A program made the position numbers and the translations under genes. Below, in pieces: positions 1-14,045 of a stretch of DNA of 64,000 bases. The notes below the pieces were generated by a model, which saw only the letters and a program-made list of their open reading frames with translations, was not told where the DNA came from and made no database searches. Origin of the DNA: Neocallimastix lanati (nom. inval.). Its lineage: Eukaryota; Neocallimastigomycota; Neocallimastigomycetes; Neocallimastigales; Neocallimastigaceae. Every line of letters starts with the position of its first letter. The first letter of the stretch is position 1. The DNA lies in NCBI GenBank assembly GCA_016946835.1, contig JACVTC010000059.1:133501-197500 (forward strand), read 5' to 3'.

Positions 1-1142
1 ATAAATTTAAAAAAAATATAATGAAATATTTTTATTAAATAATTATTTATTGAATATATTTAAATACAAATTAAATAGAATCATGAGATTTCATATATAG
101 AAATTATAATTTTTAATTTTATCTTTTTTTTTTTTTTTTTTTTTTTTTTAATGACTGCTTAATTTCATAAATGAAACAATTAATTATGTACCATTTAAAA
201 TATATTAAATATTCATAAATATATTATATAATTTTATATATATTTATTTTAAGAAAAAAGAAAAAGGATAAAGGAAAAAAAAAAAAGTTTTAAAATTTTT
301 TAAATATAAATTTAAATATTTTAATTTTTAAATAAACATTTTATTTAATAAAGATTAAAATTGGTACTTTTCAATTAACAAATATTATTAAATTAAGTTT
401 ATTCCTAGTATTAAAAAAAAATTCAATTAAATTATTAAAATTAGAATAGAAAAAAAAAAAAAAAAAAACTTTTTTTTTGAAATAAAATATTTTAAATTAC
501 ATCTATAATATTTTATATTTTTTTGAACAAAAAAAAAATAATAAAATAAAATATAAAATAAAATAAAAGATCTTTTATCAAAAAAAAAAAAAAAAAAAAA
601 AAAATAATGTAATTAAAGTAAATTAATATAATTAATATGACCATATATTTCATTCATATTATTTTGGTATGAACACTTTATTATTATTTTTTTTTAATGT
701 TTTTTTACTTTAGTTTCGTCATTTTTTTTTTTTTTTTAATGTTTTTTTACTTTACTTTCGTCATTTTTAATTTGTAAAGTTGATGATCTAAACAAACTAA
801 TTTGAATTTTAAAGTATTAAAGTAGACATATTATTATAATAAAAAAGTTCTTAAATTTTGAAATGTTATTATATTTTTTGGCTTTTAAAACATCCTATAT
901 CTATATATAATATATAAATTTATTGTCTTATTATATATAAATTTCTTTTTTTAATAATGTCATATTTTTTTATTTATTTATTTAAAAATAATATAATATA
1001 ATCCGAAATTCATTTATTTAAATTTTTAAATCAAAATATAATCATTTATTCTTATCATCAAATCATTAATAATTTATTTCATATTTATATATTCTTTTAT
1101 TTTTGATTAATAAAATATAAAAGAATAAACCATTAATCAGGT

Positions 1143-1152
1143 AATGATAATG

Positions 1153-1225
<73 letters not shown>

Positions 1226-1239
1226 TAATAATAATAAAT
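1143..1239. repeat. (AAT)n microsatellite
   Basis: About thirty near-perfect AAT/ATA units, with a few GAT variants at both edges (TGATAATGATAATAAT at the start). It lies in the intergenic desert and no reading frame around it looks coding. Confidence 0.9.
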
Positions 1240-1828
1240 AATGAATAATTAATAAGGAATTTTTTAAAAGGAAATATTAATCAATAATTATATTTTTATT
1301 GTTTTTATTTAATATCATATGTTATTTATCTTTTTAAAATCATTAATAAATTGAATTAAATCTAGAAAATATTTAAAAGATTTGTATAAAGGGATAAATT
1401 GATTAATTTTAACTGAAATAAAATAATTTATTATTATTTTTAGATATATTTCATTTTAAAGTTAATTATTTTTAGTTTTTTTTTTTTTTAAATAAAAATA
1501 AAATTTTTTTTCTTTAAAAATCTATTTATTTGAAATGATTTATAAATATTAAATTACATATTAAATTATTAAGATTTATAATCTTAGGTAACTTTTTTTT
1601 TTTAAATTTCATTTTATATTGTTAATTATATAATAATAATAATAATAATAATAATATTAGAGTGTTTAAATTCTTTGTTCAATTTATTTTTTTTTAAAAA
1701 AAAATATCTTTTTAGTATTATTTATTACTTTAAATTTCATTTTTAATAATATATATAATTATATTAATGTATAATATAAAATCATTCTAAAAATATAAAA
1801 TTTTTGATTATTTTGATTTTTTAATTTT

Positions 1829-1885
<57 letters not shown>

Positions 1886-2787
1886 ATATCAATATTTAAT
1901 AATTAGTTATTATATAATATATTAGATATTAATTATTAGTTATTAGCTATTAGCTATTAACTATTAACTATTAACTATTTGTAATTAGAAATTAATTATT
2001 ATTCTCACAGATATATTTTAAATCAATAATTTCTGGAATTTATTCTAGTTTATCCATTAATTACTTAAAATTATAAGTTACTAGAAAACATTAAATAATA
2101 TATTTTTTATATCAATAATTATTATCCATTAAGTAAAAATTAATATACAATGATTTAAAAATTATTATTGACATTACTTATAAAAGTTAATTAATTTAAT
2201 ATTTAAATGAACATTTTAAAAAAAAAAAAAATAAAATAAAATAAAATAATATTTCATATAAACTATTCTATTATTAATAATTAAAGTTATTTCTAAAAAA
2301 TAATAAATTTAATAATTTTGATATATTTTTAAATTCATTAAAATAATAAAATTGAATCTTTACAAATTAAATGGCATAGAAACTTATTATAATTATAAAA
2401 AATAGTTTGATGAACATTTATTATATGTTTATTTATTTATTTCAAACTTTTTATAATTACTATGAAAGGTTATTCAAACTAAAAAAAAAATCTTTTATTA
2501 AAAAAAAAAAAAAAAGAAAAAATTCTTATTATAAATATATTTGATACTTATATAAGAATATAACATAAACATAATAATAATAGATATAAAAAGATAACTA
2601 TAATTAAAATTTTTGAAAAATAAACTTTAAAATTTCATTAATATTTTAATTGAAAGTTTTTATTGTTGTTTTAAATATATATATAATTTATAAATTATAT
2701 TAATAACAAAAACTATATTTAATACAAAAAGTTTTTTTATTATTAAAATTGTTAATATTATATATTATTCTATTATATAAAAGAATT

Positions 2788-2830
<43 letters not shown>

Positions 2831-4765
2831 ATTTTAAGTTGTAGAATATTTATAATATTTTAAAATTAATATTTTTTGAGAGAAAACATATTTTTTATTT
2901 TCTTTGTTGTTTATAGTAAATATTTTTGTGAAAGATATATATTTAAGTATTCTGGTATTCATTATTTATTAATTTAATAAAAATTATATATCAATTATTT
3001 ACTAATTTATATATATTTTTCAATTTATAACAATCGAAATTATACATTACTTAAATATTTTAATCTTTATATTATGTATATTTATTAATTTTTAGTATAT
3101 ATATTATATTTATTAAGAAATAATATATATATATATTGATTTTAAGTTGTAGGATATGTATAATATTTTAAAATTAATATTTTTTGAAAGAAAACCTATA
3201 TTTTTTTATTATCTTTATTATTTGTAATAAGTATTTTTTTGAAAAAAATATATTTAACTATTCCATTATTTATTTATTTATTTTATATGTTTTAAGATTT
3301 CTAAAGAATAATAATTTATATTCAATAATAAATACTAACATTACTTATAATTAAATCTCGATTTTTTTTTTTTTTTTTTTTTTTTGTTATTCATAATATA
3401 TAAAAATAAATATTACTAGAACAAAAAATATTTTTATAAAAAATTATAATAAATAAGGTTTTTTATGACCAATTATATCATATTAGTATATTAGTGTGAT
3501 ATAGTTTATTTTTTATAATTTGTTTTTAAAAAAATTATTAAATAAACTTTGGTCACAGAATGTTAATAAAATTTTTGTCATTATTTTTTTTTGGAATAAT
3601 GAAAATTTTGATATAAATTAAAGTTTAATATAATAAAATTTGTACTAATTTTTTTTTAAAAATATTCATCTTCATATTCATCTTTTTAATATTATGAATT
3701 TCTTGTATTAATTTTAAATTATATTAACATTTTATGTTTTATGTTATATTATAATAATAATATATTTTATTTTTATTTGCTTATATATATATTTTATTTT
3801 ATATTTATTATTCGTAATACTTTCAAAAATTTTATTCTTATTATATAATTCCTAATTTTATTAAAGTTCAATGAATATTAAGCATATCGTTTTTTAAGTG
3901 AAGCAAAAATAACTCAAAAGTAGTATAAAAAAGTTTCTATTAAAATTCATTAAAGAAAAATAAAAAAAAAAATTATTTACATATAAAGACACTGGAAACA
4001 ATTTTATATAATTTTTTTATTTATAAATTATTCAAATTAAAAATGTATAAAATATTATAAAATATTAAATTTTGTTTATTTTTTTTTTTTTATAAATATT
4101 TATTTATTATGAGAAGGTAAAAATTAATAAGATTAATACATTATTGTTTTATTATTAACTTATTTGAATAAATAAGAAAAATACTTTATTAGGGAAACAT
4201 TTTATAAAAATTTTTCATTTAAATTTATTATATTAACTTTTAATATTAGGGAAAATATTTTTATTATTTAATAATTTCATTTAAATTTATTTTTTAAACT
4301 TATAAATCTTTTATTGTTTTTTTGAAATTTAATTGCTTTTATTACATATACATAATATTATATTATTTTTTTATTAATTTTTATTATTATAATAGCTATG
4401 TTGATAATAATAAAAAAAAAAGTTCAATTAAATAATAGTAATAATTTACAAGATTATAATAAATATTTAATAATTAGATTATATTAGAATATAATTATTT
4501 TAGATTAATAATCATTTACATTTACATTTTCGTTTCAGACATATATATTTAATTGTAATATATGTTTTTTTTTATATTGATAAATTGAAAACTTTATAAT
4601 ACATATTTAAATATTGAATTTATCTTTGATTATTTTAATTTAATTTATGTTAAACTTTAATATAAATAATAACAAAAAATAATATATTTTTAATATATTA
4701 CTGATTACACTTAATAATAATAATAATAATCATAAAATAAAAAAATAATTTATAAAAATAAAATC

Positions 4766-4797
<32 letters not shown>

Positions 4798-6334
4798 TTG
4801 ACACAATTTTAAATGTTTTTATGAAGATGGATTTAATTAACTATATTCCTTTACAATTTTCATATAAAAGTTTTAAGATAATAATATTTTAATTATCATA
4901 ATAGAAAATTTTTTATTATATTTTAAATAATAAATTTTTAATATAAATTATCCAGGAATTAAGGATAAGAATTAATAATAAATTAATTATAAGTCATCCC
5001 AATTTGTTTAAAAACAATAATTATTAAAGTTCTTATTTAATTAAAAAAAATACTAATAAAATATCTATGATATTACAAAAAAAAAATGTTTTATATGATT
5101 TATAATCAAAATACCCATATTTTAAATATTTTAAAATATTTTAATAATAAAAAAAAAAAAATTAAATAAAATAAAATGAAATAAATAAATAGTAGAATAT
5201 ATATAGAAATAAAATACAAATTGAATAAAATATAATAAAAAAATAAATAGTTGAATTTAAAATGTAAAATACAGATTGAATAAAATATAGTAAAAAAAAA
5301 TTTAAAATACAAATTTGAATAAGGAGTAACAATAATTAATAATATAATAAAAATTTATTGATAATTATAAAAAAATAATAATAAATAATTAAAAATTACT
5401 AGTAATAAATATTAGTTAATAATAAATAATAATAACTCATAGTAATTATTAATAGTAAAATAATAATAATAATAATAATAAATTTATAAAACATAAAATA
5501 ATAATATATGTATAATAATATATGTATATACAACACTAAAAAAATATAAAAATACATTTTCTTTTTATTATTTAATTTTTTTTTAAAAAAAAAATAATGT
5601 CAATTCTCTATTTATTAAATTCCTAACTTCCTAAATTGATAAAAGATAACTACTTTAATAATTTTAATAATTATTTATCATTTAATAATGAAATTAATAA
5701 TTATAGTAATAACAATAATAAAAATAATAATAAAAAACTTTTTTCTATTTTTCCGTAACAAAGATAATTTCCATTAGAATTTAAAAAATATTATTATTTA
5801 TTTTATTTTATTTCTTCTTTTTTTGCAAATAAATGAAATTGTTCCAAAAAAAAAAAAAAAAGAAAAAGAAAAAATTCAATAATATTAAGAAAAAATAAAT
5901 AATAATTATTAAATAAACTTTTTAATGTACAAATATATTTGTATTTGAAATATTCTTTTTTTTTTTTTTTTTTTTTTTTTATTTTCTGTTTTAATTAATT
6001 AGAGACAATTTTATGACCATCCCATAATAAAAAAATGTGAGATAAAATATATTTTAAATTGCATATATATATATCCATATATATTATCTTTAAAATATAA
6101 AAAAAAATATATTTTATAAAAAGTTTAATTAAAAATTATATTTAATAAAATTATTTTAATTTCTTTTATTAATTATTATAATTTTAATATATATTTAGAA
6201 TAATATGGGATTTCCCAAATATCAAAGATTATATAAATTATATAAAATTATATAAATTGTAATATATTGTTTGTATTTTTATTATATTCTTAATATTATT
6301 CAAATAATATATTATATTACGATAATATAAAGTA

Positions 6335-6520
6335 AAAATAAAAAAAAAAAAAAAAAAAAAAGATAAAAAAAAATAAAAAAAAAAAAAATAAAAAAAAAAT
6401 AAAAAAAAAAAAAAATAAAAAAAAATAAAAAAAAAAAAAAATAAAAAAAAAATAAAAAAAAAAAAAAAAAATAAAAAAATAAAAATAAAAATAAAAATAA
6501 AAATAAAAAAAAAAAAAAAG
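6335..6520. repeat. A-rich (A7-14 T)n array
   Basis: Nearly pure adenine interrupted by single T residues every 5 to 15 bases, ending in a run of AAAAAT units. It is a low-complexity array with no coding potential. Confidence 0.85.
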
Positions 6521-7465
6521 AATATTGAAAAAAAATATATCTATTTATTTTGGTTTATGTATCCATTATTAATTGAATATCATGAATAATAATTATTTCA
6601 TTTTAAAAAACTAAAAAAAAAAAGTATAAATTTTTACATTAATAGAATAATTTTTTGAAATTAATTATTGAAGATAATATTGTTATTATTTATAGTACAT
6701 TTTTTTTAATAATTAAGTAATGTGTTTTTTTATCTTAACTTTTTTTTTTTTATCTTTTTTTTTCTTTTTTTTTTTTAATTATTATTTTTTTATTTAAAAA
6801 CAATTATAATTTATTATTGTTTAATAATTTTTCTTAAAATTAAATTATTTACCATATATTAATGAACAATATGTTTTAAACTTGGGATATTATATTTTTT
6901 ATAATTAAATAATATTAATCAATAACGCCATATAAAACAAATAATAAATGAAAATAATACGTTTTTTATATTTTTTATATTAAATAATAAATATTATACT
7001 AAATTACTAAATATATAATTTAAAAAAAAAAAAAAAAAAGGCACCTGAATTAATATTTTTTTTTATTATTAAAATTCCTTTCTTCAAAAAAATGAAATAT
7101 GAGTTGAGAAAAAGAGTAGGCTTATTGTGCTTTTAAGGTTGATTTCTTAAGAAATAAATATTTATAAAATTTTACTAATTAAATATAATTTGGGAAAGAA
7201 ACATCTTTCCATTTCATAATCTAAATGTAAAAAAATAATAAAAATTTAATTAAAATATTTAAATATTATGTTTTACATTAATTAATATGTTATTATTTAA
7301 TGTTATACAATTATTTAGTACAATTATAATAAATATAATAATTATTTAATACTATTATATATTATTAAATAATCATATTTTTTTATTGTTTAATATTAAA
7401 AATAAAAATATATATATATAGATATATTGAATGAATAATTTAAAAATAAAAGATAATTTTTTAAA

Positions 7466-7843
7466 GACTGGGATTAACGAAGACAATAGGTCCTCCAGTC
7501 TCTCCCTTAAATATATCAGATCTTCTCTACACCGTTTCAGCATCGACCGCCGATCTCTCTCTCTTTAAGCAAGACTAATATGAAAGACATTTCATACGAT
7601 AGGCTTTTCAGTGATATCTTAAACCATCATTGAGGGAGAAACAACTACACTTATCTCTTTACCTATCAAGTGCTCTCTGAACTAGTAATTATATGGACTA
7701 GTAACAAGAATACTTATGGAACGAATATCAACTCTATTTAAAAGTAAAAATACCCTGAAAGAATGAAATTCGCCCCATATAAATTCAGAAGGCTGAGGAT
7801 CCAGAAACCTTACTTTGTCATCACGATAAAAACTGGAAAGATT
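7466..7843. other. unexplained higher-G+C island, probably a decayed repeat
   Basis: About 370 bases of clearly higher complexity and G+C than the surrounding desert, with sharp edges. No intact frame is present. On the minus strand about 50 codons are open around 7690-7840 and include the string DDKVRFLDPQPSEFIWGEF. On the plus strand a short open stretch reads KFAPYKFRRLRIQKPYF. Neither matches a family I recognise. A decayed transposon fragment is the likeliest identity. It has no tRNA-like cloverleaf and no rRNA motif that I can see. Confidence 0.4.
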
Positions 7844-10800
7844 AATATTGATAATTAATATTTAATAGTTTAATAAAATTAAATACTAAAATTCATAATT
7901 TAAAATAAATATATTTTTTTATCCACATATTAAATATGAAATTGAAATTATATTTTAATATTTTCTATCTTTAATAAAGTATACTAACAAATAAAAAAAA
8001 ATTAATATAATATATAAAAAATAATATATTAATATATTACTAAATAAAAAATTTTATAGTATTAATTTAAAAAATTGTTATTGTTATAATAGAGAAATAA
8101 TTTATTTTTATTATATTAAAAATGTCTCAATATATTACAGAATTATTAAAATTTATAAAAAAAATAACGAATAAATATAATTAAATAAATTGAAAAGTAA
8201 ATATTTAAATATATAACAATATAATGGTAATATATTAAATATATATTGCTTATAATATTAAAAATTCTAAAGTAAAATGAGTGTTAAAATTTTTTTATAG
8301 TTAAAAATTAATACTATGTAAATAAATAATATGAAATTATTAAATAAAATAAAAGCTAAATTTATATAGCAATTAGTTTGGGAAAAAAATATACTGTCTA
8401 GTATTATTATAACTTATTTTTTTTTAAAAAAAAAATATGTTACAATTGAAAATTAGTAGTAAAAAGTAAATTTTTCTGTCTTTCCAATTTAATATATATT
8501 ATATATTAGCCGTAACTAATAATATTAAATTTTTATATATATTAAATTAATTGAATAATATATCTATATTGTAGTAAATATTTAATTAACAAAGTCTAAT
8601 AATTATAAAATTTAAATTTATCCATATTAAAATAATACTTCCTGAATAAATTAATTATATATTAAAAAACTAATAACCGCACATAAATATTGGTCCAAAT
8701 AATTTTAATTTGAATAGCTTTATCTTTGTAATTTTAAATATATGTAAAAAAAAAAAAAATTATTAAAATATTTAATCTCACTTCATATTAATAAATTACT
8801 AAAATTTTGTTATAAATAAAATATTGAAACTTTTTTTATATTTATATATTTATTAATTAAAAAATTAATAAATATTAATTAATTTTCATACTAATTTTAG
8901 AAATATAACAAATAAGATTTTGGATGTTTTAAATTGTAAATCATTAATGGGATATAATTTTATATTAAATAAAATACAAAAATATAATTAATAATAATAA
9001 GAAATAAATACTTTTAAATTAAAATTTTAATAAAAATTATTAAAATTATTACTATTTTAATATTTTTAAATATATATATATTAATAGTATATTATTTATT
9101 TTTTTTTTATAAAAAAGTTAAAATACATTTACAATTATTATCATAACTTTATATATATATATTATTTTTTTTTTTTAAATTTATTATATTAGATATTGGG
9201 ATATAATTTTATTTTACATTATAATTTTTTCATTTAATATAATTTTTATATAAAAAAATTATAAAAATGATATGGGATATTTTACATCTTATTTCTCTAA
9301 AATGAAATTGTGCCAATCTCTATTATTTTTGATATAATTTTTTTTATATTATAATTTTATTTTTTACTATTTATTCTTTTTTTTTTTTTTTTGGGTATAA
9401 ATTATATTTTATTTAAAATTATTTAAAAGTACCATCACTGATAAAACAAACATTTTAATAATCTTGAAAATATTTATAAACAGGATGAAATAAAAATTAA
9501 GTTTTTTTACTATAAAACTTTTTTTAGTTTTGTTTATTTATTTTTTTTTTATTATTTTTTTTTAACACTTGGGTAATAAAATTTTAAAGTTGTTAGTTTA
9601 TAACTAAAAAAAATTATAATGGATGAATTTAAATTTTTTTTTTTTTTTTTTGTAGTGAATAGTGAAATAGTTAATAATTGATAATAAACTTTATTTTTAA
9701 TTTTTTTTTTATTATTATTATTTTGTTTCTTTATTTTTATTATAGTCAAATAAATTTTTAGTATTTTATATAACTTTATTAATGTTATATTGCAATTTAA
9801 AAATGTAATATATTAATATGCTATGGTATATTATTAATATATTAATATGCTATGGTATATTATTAATATATTAAAATTATATTAAGTTTAAATTATTAAA
9901 AATATAAAATTTAATATTATATGTACTATTTTAATATAAAGTACCATTTAATTTTTATAATAAATAATTAAATTAATATATTATATATATATAAATATTT
10001 GTTCCATCTAAAATTAATTTTTAGGTGTCTTTTTTTATTAATATATACATAATTTTTAAAATTATATTATTAGAGTAGATCATTTAAAGATATAAAGCTT
10101 TATTTATTATTAAAATTATATATTTAACTTAAATTAATTAATAAAATTAATAAATTGAATATTGTTAATAAATATATTAATTAAAGTTTTAAAATTTTTT
10201 TATTATTGTATTCTTTTACATATTATAACTTTTTTTTTAGACTATTTAAATGATATATGCAATTTAATATATTCTAGAGAATATATCATTATAAAACATA
10301 ATATATTTGAATTGTACTCCTGATACATATGGATAATATTGAAATTATACATATATATCTAAAAAAATATTAAATAAAGTTTTATATCAAAAAAAATCTT
10401 ATATTTTTTAATAATTATATTATTTATATTATATCTATTATTTTTATTTGTTTTTAATTAATATGGATTATAGAATATAGAAAAATTTTTAAAAAAAAAT
10501 TTTTTTTAAAATATATAATATATGAAAGCTTAAAAAATAATATTTTTATTTTAATTTAATTTTGAGATAATATTTTTATTAATAATATTTTTTATATAAA
10601 AACATTTTTTTTTCTGATATTTTTTAAATTTTTTTTTATTCATTTTTTTTTGTTTTAATAAATTTACTATATATTTTAAAAAAAGAACCAAAAATATATA
10701 TATATGTTTATAGATAAAATTCTTTTAAAAAATTTTTTGTTAGTGAAAGAATATCAATATTAAATAAATAATAAGATAGAAGGAAAAAATAATTTTAATA

Positions 10801-10948
10801 GAAATAAAATAAATAATAAAAAAGTACTAGTAATTATAGAAAAAAAATTTTAGAAAAAAGAATTTATATTTTAAAGGAATAGAAAATACAACAAAGTTTT
10901 AAATATATATTGTTAAATAAAGAAATAAAATAAATAAAAATAAAAAAA
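7844..10948. other. A/T-only intergenic region upstream of the Asn-rich protein gene
   Basis: Nothing coding is visible. It contains a short direct duplication of about 29 bases around 9812-9870 (core ATATGCTATGGTATATTATT twice) and the usual homopolymer runs. The last 100 bases are A-rich up to the start codon, like the leaders of the other genes here. Confidence 0.6.
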
Positions 10949-12770
10949 ATGGATAACAAGAAGAAGAAGCTTAGTAATGCTGAATTAAGTGCACTTTTAA
11001 AAAGTGTAGAATCTAATATTAATGTAATTTCTTTCAATCACAGTAGGCTTAAGACACCTTCACGGTATGTATTATTAAAATAAAATATTAAATAAAATAA
11101 AAATATAATAAGATGTAAAAATTTAAAAAAAAGAAGTATTGTCTAATTAAAAATAAAATAATAATAATTGTAATATTAATAGCGCTGAATATTATAAAAG
11201 ACAACAACATTTTTACCAAATTGTAATGACCACAAGAGAAATTGTATCTAAGAAGTTATACAAGGCTACTCACTCTTCACTTGCTGCTTATTTCAAAGAA
11301 AAGTGGAAGATGTCAAGAAGTAATGTTTATAGATTACTTGATGCTGCTTCCGTACTAGAATATCTTAATGATTTTGAACTTAAGCCAACTCATGAAAGAA
11401 TTTGTCGTACTTTAAAGCACCCTTCAAAAACAAGAGAACAAATTCGTGATTTATGGAGTGAGGTTTTGAAACAGGCTGATAAAGATCTTTCATTAATTAA
11501 CAGTGTCTTTATTTTTAGAGTTTGGAATGAAATGATGGAAAGAAACAGTGAAAAATATAATGAAAATGGTTCCAATGGTGAAAGTAACCAAAGTTTAGTA
11601 AGTAGTGATAATAATTATCAAGATTCCTATTACTCTCAAAGTAATCAAAATAACAACAATCAAAAAAGTTTGGAATACCAAAAAATGAATAATAACCAAA
11701 ATATACAAAATAACTACCAAGTTTGCCCACCTCAACAACAAAGTAATTATGGTAACAATACTAATCAACAAATGTATCAGTACAACAACAGTAGCAATAA
11801 TAATAATAATAATAATAATAATTTCAATAACCAAGATAATTATGCTAATAATAATTTCCAAGATAATAATAATTACTATTATAATAACAATAATTATTCC
11901 CAAAACTATAATAATACAAATAATAATATACCAATGAACAATTACCAAAATCAATCAAATAATAATTATTCAAATAATAATAATTACGCTATGGTTCCTC
12001 CTCAACAAGAAAACATATCTAATAATAATAACCTTAATGGTTCATCATATAATAATAATAACTATAATAACTATCCTTCAAACAATAATAACTATCAAAA
12101 TAACAATGTAAATAACCAAATGGGTTCGTATAACTATAACAATAATAATATCAATAATAATAATAACTTTACAAGTCCAATCATGAGAAAAACAGAAGTT
12201 GATAACGTTAATAATAACAATAACAACAGTTACTCCTCTCAAAATAATTATAATAATAACGGTTATTCATCTAATAATTACTCTTCAAACCAACAAAATA
12301 ACTTTGTAAATAGTAATATAAATAATAATAACAATAATTATAAAAACAATAATCCATTTAATTCTATGGGAAAATCCAATAATAATAATTCATTCAATAA
12401 TAATAATAATTCATACAATAATAATAATAATTTATACCTTAAGTCTCCATCTTCTATAGAAGAAAATAATTATAACAATAACAATTTAGGAAATTCTTGG
12501 AATTCAAGTAATAATTATTATAATAACAATAATAATAATCAAGGAAACAATAGTAATAGTAATAGTAACGGCCAAGTAAATAATTATTCTATAAGCCAAA
12601 GTGATATGAAATGTAACTTTGGATATAATTCTGATATGTCTCAATCTCAATTAAATAATAATAAAGTACAAAAGAATTCAGTAGAAAATAATAATGTTCA
12701 AAATACTCCTCCACCATCCCCACATTCTCCTTTATCATTTTCCATTGACTCTTTAATTGGAAATGATTAA
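10949..12770 (+). CDS. Asn-rich protein with N-terminal ParB/KfrA-like helical domain (putative DNA-binding regulator)
   Basis: Two exons, 10949-11064 and 11183-12770, joined across a GTATGT...TAG intron, give 567 residues. The spliced start adds 53 residues before the first ATG of exon 2 and is preferred because the frame stays open and runs straight into the folded domain. Residues about 40-165 form the only complex region, rich in Lys/Arg and helix-forming residues, with strings such as FKEKWKMSRSNVYRLLDAA and VWNEM. The pattern W-x-[ILM]-S-[RK]-[ST]-x-x-Y-R-L-[IL]-x-A-A resembles, from memory, bacterial plasmid ParB/KfrA-like helix-turn-helix regions, and related proteins exist in early-diverging fungi. 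Residues about 170-540 are Asn runs with Tyr, Ser and Gln, using mixed AAT and AAC codons. The C-terminus has a TPPPSPHSP stretch and FSIDSLI just before the stop. A nuclear regulatory role is inference, and no known gene name applies. Confidence 0.85.
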
Positions 12771-13144
12771 AGCGATTATAGATATATAAATATTTTAATT
12801 ATTTTTGTAAAATTTTCAATATAAAAATAATTACTTTTAATATTAACAAAATAGAAGAAAAAAATAAAAATAAAAATAAAAGCATTAAATTAATAGAAAA
12901 TCATCAAATAATAAAACATACATTAAATTTTTATTTAATTTTTTATTTATTTTTTATTTATTTTTTTTTTTTATTATAATAAATTTGTAAATTTTTTTCA
13001 TATATTATTTTAAAGGGTTTAATAAAAATTTTATTTAAGGACTAGAAACTTTTAATGACTTTAATAAAATCATTAAAACATTTAATTTTTTAAAAAAAAA
13101 AAAATAAATAAAATAAAATCATTGAAACATTTAATTTTTTTTTA

Positions 13145-13176
<32 letters not shown>

Positions 13177-13855
13177 AAATAAATAAATAAATTAAGTAGC
13201 ATTATAAAAATAATATTATAAAATAATATATTATTATTTGTGTTTTTATAAAACGATTATTAAAAAAATTATTGAACAAAAAATATATTTTTATTATTAT
13301 TATTATTATTTATTATAATCATTCTATGATGTATATAATAAATTATAATTAATATCAATGTTTTAATTTAATGATTTTTTTTTTTTTTTTTTTTTTTTTT
13401 CTTAAAAAGAATTTATTAGTATAAATACTAAAACTTTATATAAAAATCATTTTATAATATTAAATAATCCATATATATATTTTTTATAATGATTATTATT
13501 ATTATTATTTTTTAATAATAATGTTTATTAATTTTTATTCATTTTATTCATAAATGATAATATATTTTAAAAACCTTTTACCATTTTATTAAATAAAATT
13601 TTTCTTTTAAATATTATAAATCATTTATCCTAATAATAAGAATAAACTATTTTTAGAGTTTTCATAATTTTAAAAAGCAATAATTATTTACGAATTTAAT
13701 ATACTTTAAAACTTGGAAAATTTTATTATTTTTTATAAATATACTTTTATTTGTAATATATATCATTAAGGATAATAATAACAATAGAATTCATTAAAAA
13801 AAAAAAAAAATAGAAATAAAAATAAAATAAAACAAAACTTTAAATATGGAATTAA

Positions 13856-14045
13856 TATTTTTTTTTATTTTATATTTTATATTTTATATTTTTTTATTTT
13901 ATATTTTTTTATTTTATATTATTTTATTTTATATTTTTTTATTTTATATTATTTTATTTTATATTTTTTTATTTTATATTTTATATTTTATATTTTTATA
14001 TTTTATATTTTATATTTTATATTTTTTTTTTTATTTTATATTTTT
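13856..14045. repeat. ATTTTATATTTTTTT-type minisatellite
   Basis: Repeated units of ATTTTATATT with expanded T runs, period about 10-30 bases. The 78-residue hydrophobic open frame over it is only a translation of this repeat. Confidence 0.85.

Larger units (their letters stand above)
1..7465. other. A/T-only intergenic desert
   Basis: No coding stretch with the G+C level or codon texture of the real genes is visible on either strand. The region holds homopolymer A and T runs, TA repeats, an AAT microsatellite and an A-rich array. The short open frames here consist of Phe/Ile/Tyr/Leu only and are composition artefacts. Confidence 0.7.
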
